Source of the DNA: JAHQVI01 sp050330195
GTDB taxonomy: Bacteria; Pseudomonadota; Alphaproteobacteria; Rhizobiales; Rhodomicrobiaceae
Assembly: GCA_050330195.1 (NCBI GenBank)
Contig: JBHJOB010000126.1
Span: forward strand, 1 to 27,505
DNA: 27,505 nt
Reading direction: 5' to 3'
A program made the position numbers and the translations under genes. How positions within the stretch are numbered: position 1 is the stretch's first letter; each line of letters opens with the position of its first letter. Positions 15,053 to 22,917 of this stretch are shown here, piece after piece. The notes under the pieces are model-generated. The model did not search any database. It had not been told where the DNA came from and saw nothing but the letters and a program-made list of their open reading frames with translations.

Positions 15053-17761
15053 TTAGCTGTTACGCTCTACGGCTCCATTTGGCGTGCGCGTGGCATTGCC
15101 GCCATTGCCCGCATCGCGATGTCTGGCCCGCTTCCGCCCCTGAGGCGCCGGCTGCTCGCGCGGCGGCGCTGGCTGGTCCGCCGGATCCGGGGCAGGCGGC
15201 TGCTGAATGGGGGTTAATTGCTGCGGCAGAAGATCTTTCATCACCTCCAGATTCTTGAAGTGAATATCCGTCTGGCGGTATGGAATTTCGATGCCGGACT
15301 TGCGGAAGGCTTCCAGAATCTCGATGCGCAGTTCCGTGCGCAGACCAAGCGATTTGGTGATGTCGTACGTATAGGCGTAAAGCGTGAAGCTCAGCGCATC
15401 CGAGGCAAAATCATTAAAATAGACGAACGGCTCCGGATTCGTCATCACCATCGGATTGGCTTTGGCGACCTCCAGCAGCAGATTGTGAACCTGCCGCGCA
15501 TCGCTCGAATAATGCACGCCGACCATAATGGAAATGCGGCCGCTGTAATTGTGCAGCGTCCAGTTCTTCACATTGCTTGAAATGAAGGACGCGTTCGGGA
15601 TCAGCACGTTGGCGCGGTCGAACGTCTCGATTTCCGTCGCGCGGACGCTGATTTTCTTCACGATCCCCTGTTCATCCCCCACCACGACCCAGTCGCCAAC
15701 CTTGATCGGCCGCTCGGCCAGCAGGATCAGTCCGGAGACGAAATTGTTGACGACGCCTTGCAGGCCAAGGCCGATGCCAACGGAGAGCGCACCGGCGACA
15801 AGTGCAATATTGGACAGGTCGAGCCCGGCATAGGAGATCGCGATCAGCGCCGCGACGACAATGCCCGCATAGCCGACGGCCGTACGGATCGAGTGACGCG
15901 CGCCGCCGGAAATGCCTGCCGTCTCCAGCACGCGCCGGTCCAGCCAGCCCTGGAAGAACCGCGCGAACATGTAGCCGACGACAAAGACGATGATCGAGGC
16001 AAGGATCGCGGCGAGCGAAATCGTCGTCTCGCCGATCTGGAAACCGAACAGCAGGCGTTCACCCCACTGGGTGATATCCTTGCTGTCGAAGCCCCATTGC
16101 AGAAGCACGAGCGGGACGCTGAGCAGCAGCGCCAGGGACTTCAGAACCAGTGTAACCGGTACCGAGAGCTGTTCGCGGCGGCGCTGGTCAAGGTCGGCTT
16201 TCTCCTTCAGCCACTTGCCGAGACTGGCGTCCTCGCTGATCATGCTGTCCCCGACCGCCTCGACCCAGATCATCAGCAGATAGAGGACCGACAGGATGGT
16301 GCCGGTGATGATCAACTGGGCGGAAATGAAGCGGGCCAGCCCGATATAACCGGACAGGGCCGTGAGCATGATGACGGCCGCCGTCACCCACAGCGGCCAG
16401 CGCAGCTTCGCCAGCCACTCGAAGCCCGGCGAATCGTCCTCCGGCCCGGTGGCCGCATCGCGCGGCGTCAGCAGGATGGCGATGACGAGTCCGGCGATGG
16501 CGATGCTTGTGAGAATGCTCTGCGTGACCGTCAGCGTGAACGCGGCGTTGACGACATAGCGCACCGTGTCGAGGAACAGCGAGAAGCTGTACAGCACGGC
16601 CAGTGTGAGAACGAGCCAGCGGATGATGCTCGCGGACCTGTCGCCCACGGGGATCAGACGCCAATGCGGATGGCGCGTGGCGAGAGCCGTTGCGATGAGG
16701 GCCCATACCGCCCCGACGATCAGAAGCGACCGCACTGCCGAATAGGCAAGCAGATCGACATTTTCCGGCATCAGGTTCTGGGAGTGGAACGTGGCGTAGA
16801 GGAAGCCGCCGGTTGCGGCGAAAGGAAGCGTTCGCAACAGCACAACCCAGGCCGCTGACGTCGAGCGCAGCCAGTAGGGCGGTGCTCCCGGTTCCTTCCA
16901 GCGGCGGAAACGCCTGATGCCGCGCCGCGACAGGAAGACCGTTCCCAATCCGATCAGGGCGCCCAGGATCAGAAGCTGGATCGCGTCGGATTTGCGGTCG
17001 AGATGCTCCCACCACGTCGTGACGGTCTGCCAGACTTTCCAGAACGCGAAGCTGAACTGGTCAGGCGCATTCTGCCATGTATAGGCGCTATAGGCCTCCG
17101 GTACGCGCTCAAAAAGCCGCTCGGTGAACTTTTTCCGGCGCAACTCCTGAAGGTTCGTCGTGATCTGGCTGGCGCGCAGTCTGGTCGATTCGGCGATGTT
17201 CCTGGTTGCGCTCAGACTGCCGAAGATCTTCTGCAATTCGGCGCGTTGTGCGGCAACGGGCTCCGGCTCGCCGGTTTCGGGGACAGGCCCGAGATTGTCG
17301 GATTGCGCCCTGGCTTCTTCAACCTTGGGATTGAGAACCGTGAGGAACTTGTCGATCTCCTGACGTATGGCATCCAGCTCGCTGCGCTTCTCGCCAAGGA
17401 TCGAATAGGACACATATGCCGCATTCAGCGTCTGTTCGATGTCATTGAGCTGTTTCGTCCAGCGTTCGAGCTGCTGCGCCGTCTCAAGGCCGGTCGCGCG
17501 GTCCACGATGGAAAAATCGGGGGGCGCTGCCTTCTGTGCCTCAGCTTGCGGCGGCGCCGCCGCGCCAGGCTGCGCTGGAACGCCGTTTGCCGCGGGCGCC
17601 GTTTCACCGGAGGGCGAGAGCTGGGACGTGCCCGCTTGCGCCGGAGCCTGCGTTGAAAGCTGGATCTGTGCGGACGCACTCGCCGCAAGCGCCACGATCA
17701 GCAATGGCGCAAGCCAGAACTGGCGAAGAAGCTGGAAACAGACGTTCAGTCGTGAGTGCAT
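15053..17761 (-). CDS. Large MscS-type mechanosensitive channel with DUF3772
   Basis: This is a predicted inner-membrane mechanosensitive channel that would release solutes on hypo-osmotic shock. The 902-residue product has a Sec signal peptide ending near A-S-A-Q, an Ala/Pro/Gln-rich linker, a periplasmic region (about 80-220) resembling DUF3772 with W-T-K-Q-L-N-D-I-E, and roughly ten or eleven membrane segments. The MscS pore helix and beta domain (about 640-830) contain the Gly/Ala-rich helix followed by NNFVSGLILLAERPIKVGDW. The final 60 residues form a Pro/Gln-rich then Arg-rich cytoplasmic tail. This is the large YbiO/MscK-like architecture, not the small MscS. The ATG at 17761 has a weak Shine-Dalgarno sequence but is directly followed by the signal peptide. 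It is divergent from the RND operon. Confidence 0.9.
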   Translation of the reverse strand: MHSRLNVCFQLLRQFWLAPLLIVALAASASAQIQLSTQAPAQAGTSQLSPSGETAPAANGVPAQPGAAAPPQAEAQKAAPPDFSIVDRATGLETAQQLERWTKQLNDIEQTLNAAYVSYSILGEKRSELDAIRQEIDKFLTVLNPKVEEARAQSDNLGPVPETGEPEPVAAQRAELQKIFGSLSATRNIAESTRLRASQITTNLQELRRKKFTERLFERVPEAYSAYTWQNAPDQFSFAFWKVWQTVTTWWEHLDRKSDAIQLLILGALIGLGTVFLSRRGIRRFRRWKEPGAPPYWLRSTSAAWVVLLRTLPFAATGGFLYATFHSQNLMPENVDLLAYSAVRSLLIVGAVWALIATALATRHPHWRLIPVGDRSASIIRWLVLTLAVLYSFSLFLDTVRYVVNAAFTLTVTQSILTSIAIAGLVIAILLTPRDAATGPEDDSPGFEWLAKLRWPLWVTAAVIMLTALSGYIGLARFISAQLIITGTILSVLYLLMIWVEAVGDSMISEDASLGKWLKEKADLDQRRREQLSVPVTLVLKSLALLLSVPLVLLQWGFDSKDITQWGERLLFGFQIGETTISLAAILASIIVFVVGYMFARFFQGWLDRRVLETAGISGGARHSIRTAVGYAGIVVAALIAISYAGLDLSNIALVAGALSVGIGLGLQGVVNNFVSGLILLAERPIKVGDWVVVGDEQGIVKKISVRATEIETFDRANVLIPNASFISSNVKNWTLHNYSGRISIMVGVHYSSDARQVHNLLLEVAKANPMVMTNPEPFVYFNDFASDALSFTLYAYTYDITKSLGLRTELRIEILEAFRKSGIEIPYRQTDIHFKNLEVMKDLLPQQLTPIQQPPAPDPADQPAPPREQPAPQGRKRARHRDAGNGGNATRTPNGAVERNS

Positions 17762-18311
17762 GAAACCGCTCTATGGGCGAGAGAAAACTCGCTTCGGGCG
17801 CCCCGTTGTGCGGGCGTTTAATTCGCCAGCCTAAGTCTTTTTGACATCATGAATTTGTGGCGTTCCTCTGACAGTACAAGCCTGAGCCTGCCGAAAGCGC
17901 AGAAGAAACGACAATTCGCCGCGATGCCGCTACAGCGCCGCAAATCGCGTATGGCGGAACCCTAGCATCAAATAGCGCGATTCGCAGGATACCGATCCTG
18001 CTCTTGTGGATCGTTTCCATGGCGGATCTGTCCCGATCCCGGAACAATCCGCAGCTTGAAGCGAGATCCCCTGATTGGCATTTATTCATGAAGACCCCAT
18101 TACCTTAAACAGACGATTTTGTTCAATTACGGACATTGCAGCCGCAGGACGACGGTAACGGCTTCGTCGCGGCGTATCCAAGATTGCCCGCAATGCTGCT
18201 TTAGAAGCGAAATAAAGGCGCGCTGTTTCGTCCCGATGCCGTTCCTGTAGGAGGCAACGGTGTCGGGGCAGCGCCGGGACGCTTTGTTCGCGAAAATGAG
18301 GTTCAGTCTTT
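17762..18311. promoter_or_regulatory. Divergent promoter region, channel versus RND operon
   Basis: This 550-nt intergenic stretch must contain the promoters of the minus-strand channel gene and the plus-strand efflux operon. It carries a perfect dyad GCAGGAT (17984-17990), ACCG, ATCCTGC (17995-18001). A GATC-rich run follows, including GGATCGTTTCC (18008-18018), the exact reverse complement of GGAAACGATCC at 14951-14961 on the other side of the channel gene. A partial dyad AACA-N8-TGTT lies near 18110-18125. AGGAGG (18249-18254) precedes a GTG at 18260 by 5 nt, but in a different frame from the adaptor. No regulator gene sits next to the operon. Confidence 0.5.
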
Positions 18312-19556
18312 GTGAAACGTTTTTTGCCAGTGCTGACTCTGGCGGTCATCACGATGGCGGCGGTCGGTTTTATCTACAAGGACAGATGGTTCGGCGCCGG
18401 CATCGCGGAAAAAATGACCGAGGGCGGCGATCCAGCCATGGCTGGTCAATCCGGCGCTGCTGCGGACGGCACCCCCGGCTCGATTTCCATTCTTGCAGGA
18501 AACGTGACGGCCGGGGATGTCCCGGTCTATCTGCACGGGGTCGGAACCGTGCAGGCCTTCAACAAGGCGAACGTTCGTGCGCAGGTCAGCGGACGGCTTG
18601 TCTCGGTCGAGTTCGAGGAAGGCGAGGAGGTCCGCAAGGGCGACGTGCTCGCCCGGATCGACCCGGCCCGCTATCAGGCCGCATACGATCAGCTTGTCGC
18701 CAGGAAAGCCATCGGCGAGTCGGTACTGCGTAATGCCGAAGCGGATCTGGCGCGCATCGAGCAATTGGCCAAATCGAACTTTTCATCGGAAAAGGCCGCG
18801 CAAACCCAGCGCGCGCTCGTCGAGCAGGCCAGGGCCCAACTCGACCAGGATCAGGCCTCGATCGACAGCGCCAGGACTGACCTCGACCACACGGTCATTC
18901 GCGCGCCGATCGACGGACGCACCGGCATTCGCGAGGTGGATGCGGGCAATCTCGTCGGCTCGGGCGATGCGGGCGGTATCGTCACCATCTCCCAGCTTCA
19001 GCCGATCTCGGTCGTCTTTACCTTGCCGGAGACGCATATTACCGCGCTGATCGCGGCACAGAGGGCGGGCACGGTCGCCCTTCAGGCCAGCGCCGGAGGG
19101 GAGATCGTCGGCGAGGGAAAGCTTGCCGTGATCGACAATGTCATCGACCGCAATACCGGAACGATCCGGCTCAAGGGCACATTCGCGAACCAGCCTCTGA
19201 AGCTCTGGCCCGGCCAGTTCGTCAATGTCAGGCTGCATCTGGAAACGCTGGACGACGCAACCGTCATTCCCATCGCCGCGCTGCAACAGGGAGCGTCCGA
19301 GCGCTACGTCTACCGGATCACACCGGAGGGAACGGCCAGCATGACGCCTGTCGTGGTTGCTCGCGAGGACGAAGCCCAGGCTGTCATCGCCTCCGGCGTC
19401 GAGCCGGGCGACCGCGTGGCGGTGTCGGGCTTCGCCAGCCTGAAGGATGGCGCGAAGGTCGATGTGGACAGTGGAGGCGGCAGCGGGAATGGCGACGAGA
19501 GCACGGCCCGCCCGGTTGCGCAGGCCGACGCCCCGCAAGACCGGACGGCGCGATGA
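18312..19556 (+). CDS. RND efflux periplasmic adaptor subunit (MdtA/AcrA-like)
   Basis: This is a membrane-fusion protein bridging the inner-membrane RND pump and an outer-membrane channel. The 414-residue product has an N-terminal membrane anchor (about 4-22), two halves of a lipoyl/barrel-sandwich domain (around VRAQVSGRLVSVEFEEGEEV, and again at DHTVIRAPIDGRTG), an alpha-helical hairpin between them (about 115-190), beta-barrel and membrane-proximal domains, and a Gly/Ser-rich tail. There is no lipobox Cys. The start is GTG at 18312 with GAGG 10 nt upstream; the frame is closed by a stop at about 18297, so no longer start is possible. It overlaps the first RND gene by ATGA. No outer-membrane factor gene is present, so a TolC-like partner must be encoded elsewhere. 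Confidence 0.93.
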   Translation: MKRFLPVLTLAVITMAAVGFIYKDRWFGAGIAEKMTEGGDPAMAGQSGAAADGTPGSISILAGNVTAGDVPVYLHGVGTVQAFNKANVRAQVSGRLVSVEFEEGEEVRKGDVLARIDPARYQAAYDQLVARKAIGESVLRNAEADLARIEQLAKSNFSSEKAAQTQRALVEQARAQLDQDQASIDSARTDLDHTVIRAPIDGRTGIREVDAGNLVGSGDAGGIVTISQLQPISVVFTLPETHITALIAAQRAGTVALQASAGGEIVGEGKLAVIDNVIDRNTGTIRLKGTFANQPLKLWPGQFVNVRLHLETLDDATVIPIAALQQGASERYVYRITPEGTASMTPVVVAREDEAQAVIASGVEPGDRVAVSGFASLKDGAKVDVDSGGGSGNGDESTARPVAQADAPQDRTAR

Positions 19557-22500
19557 ATGTTTCGGCTCCCTTCATCGCGCGCCCCGTCGCCACATCCCTC
19601 CTCGCCATAGCGATCCTTGCCGCCAGCGTTCTTGCCTATCTGCGCCTGCCCATCGCATCCCTGCCGCAGGTCGATTTTCCGGTCATTCAGGTCACGACGC
19701 AGCTTCCCGGCGCGAGCGCAGAGACGATGGCCGCACTCGTCACCGCGCCGCTCGAACGCCAACTCGGCCAGATCCCGGCGCTGAAATCCATGGCGTCCAC
19801 CTCCTCGCAAAGCCTCAGCCGGGTCACGCTGCAATTCGCGCTCGACCGCGACATCAACGCTGCCGGCCAGGACGTCCAGTCGGCCATCAACGCCGCCGAG
19901 GGCGATCTGCCGCAGGGGCTGCCCTATCCGCCGACCTACGCCAAGCTCAACCCGTCCGATCCGCCGATCGTGACCATCGCCCTGACCTCGGAAACTGTGT
20001 CGATGGAGCGGCTCAGCGATCTGGCCGATACATTCCTGCTGCCGCGTCTCAGCCAGCTTGGCGGCGTTGGCCACGTCACCGTGCAGGGCAATATGCGGCC
20101 CGCCGTGCGCATCCAGGCGGATCTGACGCAACTCGCCGCTTATGGCCTCAGCATGGAGACGCTGCGCGCGGCGATTGCCGCGGCGAATGTGGCGGGCGCG
20201 AAAGGCTCGCTCAGCGGCGCGCAGAAAAGCTACGCCATCGGCGCGAACGACCAGCTTGAAAGCGCTGAGGCTTACCGCGACGTCGTCGTCGCTTATCGTG
20301 AGGGCGCGCCCGTCCTGCTGCGCGATGTCGCCAATATCGTCAACGGCATCGAGAATGTCCGCGCCTCGGGCCGTTATGATGGCGTGCCCGCCATCGTCAT
20401 CGACGTTCAGCGCCAGCCGGGCGCGAATATCGTCGCCACGGTGGACGGGATCAGGCGGCTGCTTCCCGTGCTGGAAAAGGCGCTGCCCGCCGGTGTGAGC
20501 GCGGCAGTGGTCGCCGACCGGACCGGCACGATCCGCGCCTCGGTCCATGAGGTGCAGTTCACGCTCCTGCTCAGCGTCGGCCTCGTCATTCTCGTCGTGC
20601 TGCTCTTCCTGCGCACCGCGAGCGCAACCATCGTCGCCGGCATCACTCTGCCGCTCTCGCTCGCTTCCGCCTTTGCGCTGATGTGGTATGCCGGATTCAG
20701 CCTCAACAACCTGTCGCTGATGGCGCTGGTGATCGCGGCCGGTTTCGTGGTCGACGACGCCATCGTCATGATCGAGAACATCGTCCGGCACATGGAGCGC
20801 GGTGAGCCGCCGCTTCAGGCCGCTTTCAAGGGCGCGGGCGAGATTGGCTTCACCATCATCTCGCTGACGCTTTCGCTCGTCGCCGTGTTTATCCCGCTCC
20901 TGTTCATGAGCGGTATCGTCGGGCGGCTGTTTCAGGAATTCGCCCTGACGCTGACGATTGCCGTGCTGGTGTCCGCCGCCATCGCGCTGACCTTGACGCC
21001 GATGATGTGCGCCCGCCTGTTGCGGCCCGCCCCGGATCGGCGGCGAAACCGGTTAAGCCGCGCGGCGGATGTGCCCTTCGACGTCATGCAATCCGTCTAT
21101 CGCGTCTCTCTCGACTGGGTTCTGCGACACCGTACGCTGACGCTGCTCGTGACTGCGGGAACGCTGTTGGTCACCATCGCGCTCTATGTCGTCATCCCGA
21201 AAGGCTTTCTGCCCGATCAGGACACCGGGTATCTGACAGCGGAGATCGAGGCTCCGCAGGATGTTTCATTCGCCCGGCTGCAACGGCTGCAGAATGAGGT
21301 GGAAGCCGTCATCCGCCGCGACCCGGACGTGACCGGCGTTGTCTCCATCATCGGTGTCGGCACGACCAACGCCGCGCCCAATCTGGGACATTTCGCCATT
21401 CGCCTGACGCCGAAGGAGGAGCGACCCGTCTCCGCCGCCGCAATCGCGGACAGGCTTTCCGCGTCAGCCGGAGCGGTCCGCGAAGTCGGAAGCTATTTTC
21501 AGGTGTTCCCGGACATCAAGATCGGCACGCGGCAGACGCGCACGCCCTATCAATATGTGCTCTACAGCACCGACCCGGTCAATTTCTCGGAAAGCGCGAA
21601 CCGCGTGGCGGCTGTGCTCGGCTCGCTGCCCGAACTGAGCGATGTGTCGAGCGATCTGCAGGAGAACGGTCCGGCGCTGGTCGTCAATGTGGACCGCGTC
21701 GCGGCGGGACGGCTCGGCGTTTCCATGCAGGATGTGAATGACGCGCTCTACAATGCGTTCGGCCAGAGGCAGATCTCCACGATTTTCGGCCAGGCGAACC
21801 AGTATCGCGTGGTGCTGGAAGCGGGGCCGGAGTATCAGGGCGATCCGGCGTCGCTCGACCGGCTGTACGTGCCCGGCGGCGCTGCGGCGGCGAGCGTTGC
21901 CGGGGCAGGGCAGGGGCAGGCCAATCAGGTGCCGCTGTCGAGCTTCGCCACCATTGAGCGGACGACGCGCCCGCTCGCCGTTCACCGCCTCCAGCAATTT
22001 CCGGCGGCCACCATCGGCTTCAGCCTCGCGCCCGGCATTTCGCTCGATCAGGCGGTCGCCGCGATCAACCGGAGCGTCGCCAATCTGGAGCTTTCCGCCA
22101 CGGTCACCGGGCAGTTCGAGGGCGCGACGGAAGAATTCAACGCCTCGCTTGAAAACCAGCCCTGGCTGATCCTCGCCGCGATTGTCGTGATCTACATCGT
22201 GCTTGGCGTGCTTTATGAGAGTTTCATTCATCCGTTCACGATCCTAACGACTCTGCCTTCGGCGGGCATCGGCGCGCTCATTGCGCTGATGATTTTCGGG
22301 CTGGAGTTCACCTTCGTCGCGCTGATCGCCATCATCCTGCTGATGGGCATCGTCAAGAAGAACGCCATCATCATGATCGACTTCGCGCTGACCGCCGAAC
22401 GCGAGCGCGGCCTTGCGCCCTTCGAGGCGATCCGCGAGGCCTGCATCACGCGCTTCCGCCCGATCATGATGACGACCTTCGCCGCCCTGCTCGGAGCCCT

Positions 22501-22753
22501 TCCGTTGGCGCTCGGAGAAGGTCCGGGGTCGGAGTTGCGTGTGCCGCTGGGCATCGCCATCATCGGCGGATTGCTGCTCAGCCAACTCCTGACGCTTTAT
22601 ACGACGCCGGTGATCTATCTGGCGATGGACGCGCTGAAGAACCGCGTGGTGAAAGCCATGGGCGGCGAGACCGGCTTCGAGGCGCTGCCGGACTATGACG
22701 GCGAAACAGCCAGCATCGCCGACCGGAAACAGCGCGAAATGGCAGACAGATGA
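19553..22753 (+). CDS. RND efflux pump, first copy (MdtB/MdtC-like)
   Basis: This inner-membrane proton-driven efflux pump of the hydrophobe/amphiphile RND family has 1066 residues, the normal length. It has a first membrane helix, a large periplasmic porter loop, helices 2-6, a second large loop, and helices 8-12. The proton-relay residues are kept: D401 and D402 in GFVVDDAIVMIEN (TM4), K936 in GIVKKNAIIMIDF (TM10), and the R-F-R-P-I-M-M-T-T segment of TM11. The ATG overlaps the adaptor stop (ATGA), indicating translational coupling. The adaptor plus two related pumps resembles mdtABC, whose pumps form mixed trimers in E. coli. Substrate range cannot be read from sequence; bile salts, novobiocin and similar compounds are family examples only. 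Confidence 0.95.
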   Translation: MNVSAPFIARPVATSLLAIAILAASVLAYLRLPIASLPQVDFPVIQVTTQLPGASAETMAALVTAPLERQLGQIPALKSMASTSSQSLSRVTLQFALDRDINAAGQDVQSAINAAEGDLPQGLPYPPTYAKLNPSDPPIVTIALTSETVSMERLSDLADTFLLPRLSQLGGVGHVTVQGNMRPAVRIQADLTQLAAYGLSMETLRAAIAAANVAGAKGSLSGAQKSYAIGANDQLESAEAYRDVVVAYREGAPVLLRDVANIVNGIENVRASGRYDGVPAIVIDVQRQPGANIVATVDGIRRLLPVLEKALPAGVSAAVVADRTGTIRASVHEVQFTLLLSVGLVILVVLLFLRTASATIVAGITLPLSLASAFALMWYAGFSLNNLSLMALVIAAGFVVDDAIVMIENIVRHMERGEPPLQAAFKGAGEIGFTIISLTLSLVAVFIPLLFMSGIVGRLFQEFALTLTIAVLVSAAIALTLTPMMCARLLRPAPDRRRNRLSRAADVPFDVMQSVYRVSLDWVLRHRTLTLLVTAGTLLVTIALYVVIPKGFLPDQDTGYLTAEIEAPQDVSFARLQRLQNEVEAVIRRDPDVTGVVSIIGVGTTNAAPNLGHFAIRLTPKEERPVSAAAIADRLSASAGAVREVGSYFQVFPDIKIGTRQTRTPYQYVLYSTDPVNFSESANRVAAVLGSLPELSDVSSDLQENGPALVVNVDRVAAGRLGVSMQDVNDALYNAFGQRQISTIFGQANQYRVVLEAGPEYQGDPASLDRLYVPGGAAAASVAGAGQGQANQVPLSSFATIERTTRPLAVHRLQQFPAATIGFSLAPGISLDQAVAAINRSVANLELSATVTGQFEGATEEFNASLENQPWLILAAIVVIYIVLGVLYESFIHPFTILTTLPSAGIGALIALMIFGLEFTFVALIAIILLMGIVKKNAIIMIDFALTAERERGLAPFEAIREACITRFRPIMMTTFAALLGALPLALGEGPGSELRVPLGIAIIGGLLLSQLLTLYTTPVIYLAMDALKNRVVKAMGGETGFEALPDYDGETASIADRKQREMADR

Positions 22754-22797
22754 GGGAAGCCAATCATGTTCGTATGCAGAGTGATAGTTCCTTCTAC

Positions 22798-22894
22798 CTC
22801 GGGGAGAGGGTCAGGGTGAGGGGTTCCTCGGTTGCTTGATACTCCCAAGCCCCACACCCGGCACTTCGTGCCGACCTCTCCCCAGGGGAGAGGT
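22798..22894. repeat. REP-like palindromic intergenic repeat
   Basis: Between the two RND pump genes lies a G/C-rich palindromic block unlike the surrounding coding DNA. The left arm GGGGAGAGGGTCAGGGTGAG starts at 22801. The right part contains CGGCAC-TTC-GTGCCG (22859-22873) and then ACCTCTCCCC-A-GGGGAGAGGT (22874-22894), which carries the inverted counterpart of the left arm. From general knowledge, blocks of this kind (CTCTCCCC with GGGGAGAGG next to a short C-G-A-A-G hairpin) are dispersed intergenic repeats in many alphaproteobacteria. Copy number here cannot be tested in a single window. Confidence 0.65.
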
Positions 22895-22917
22895 AAGAGT
22901 GACGCCCGGTGCATGCC

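Noticed and set aside
15758..16858. 366-codon plus-strand open frame inside the mechanosensitive channel gene
   Set aside because: It is antisense to conserved membrane segments of the channel; its composition is highly charged and repetitive.
19310..20791. 493-codon minus-strand open frame opposite the adaptor and first pump
   Set aside because: It has shadow-frame composition (Arg/His/Asp/Gly) and overlaps two well-supported genes.
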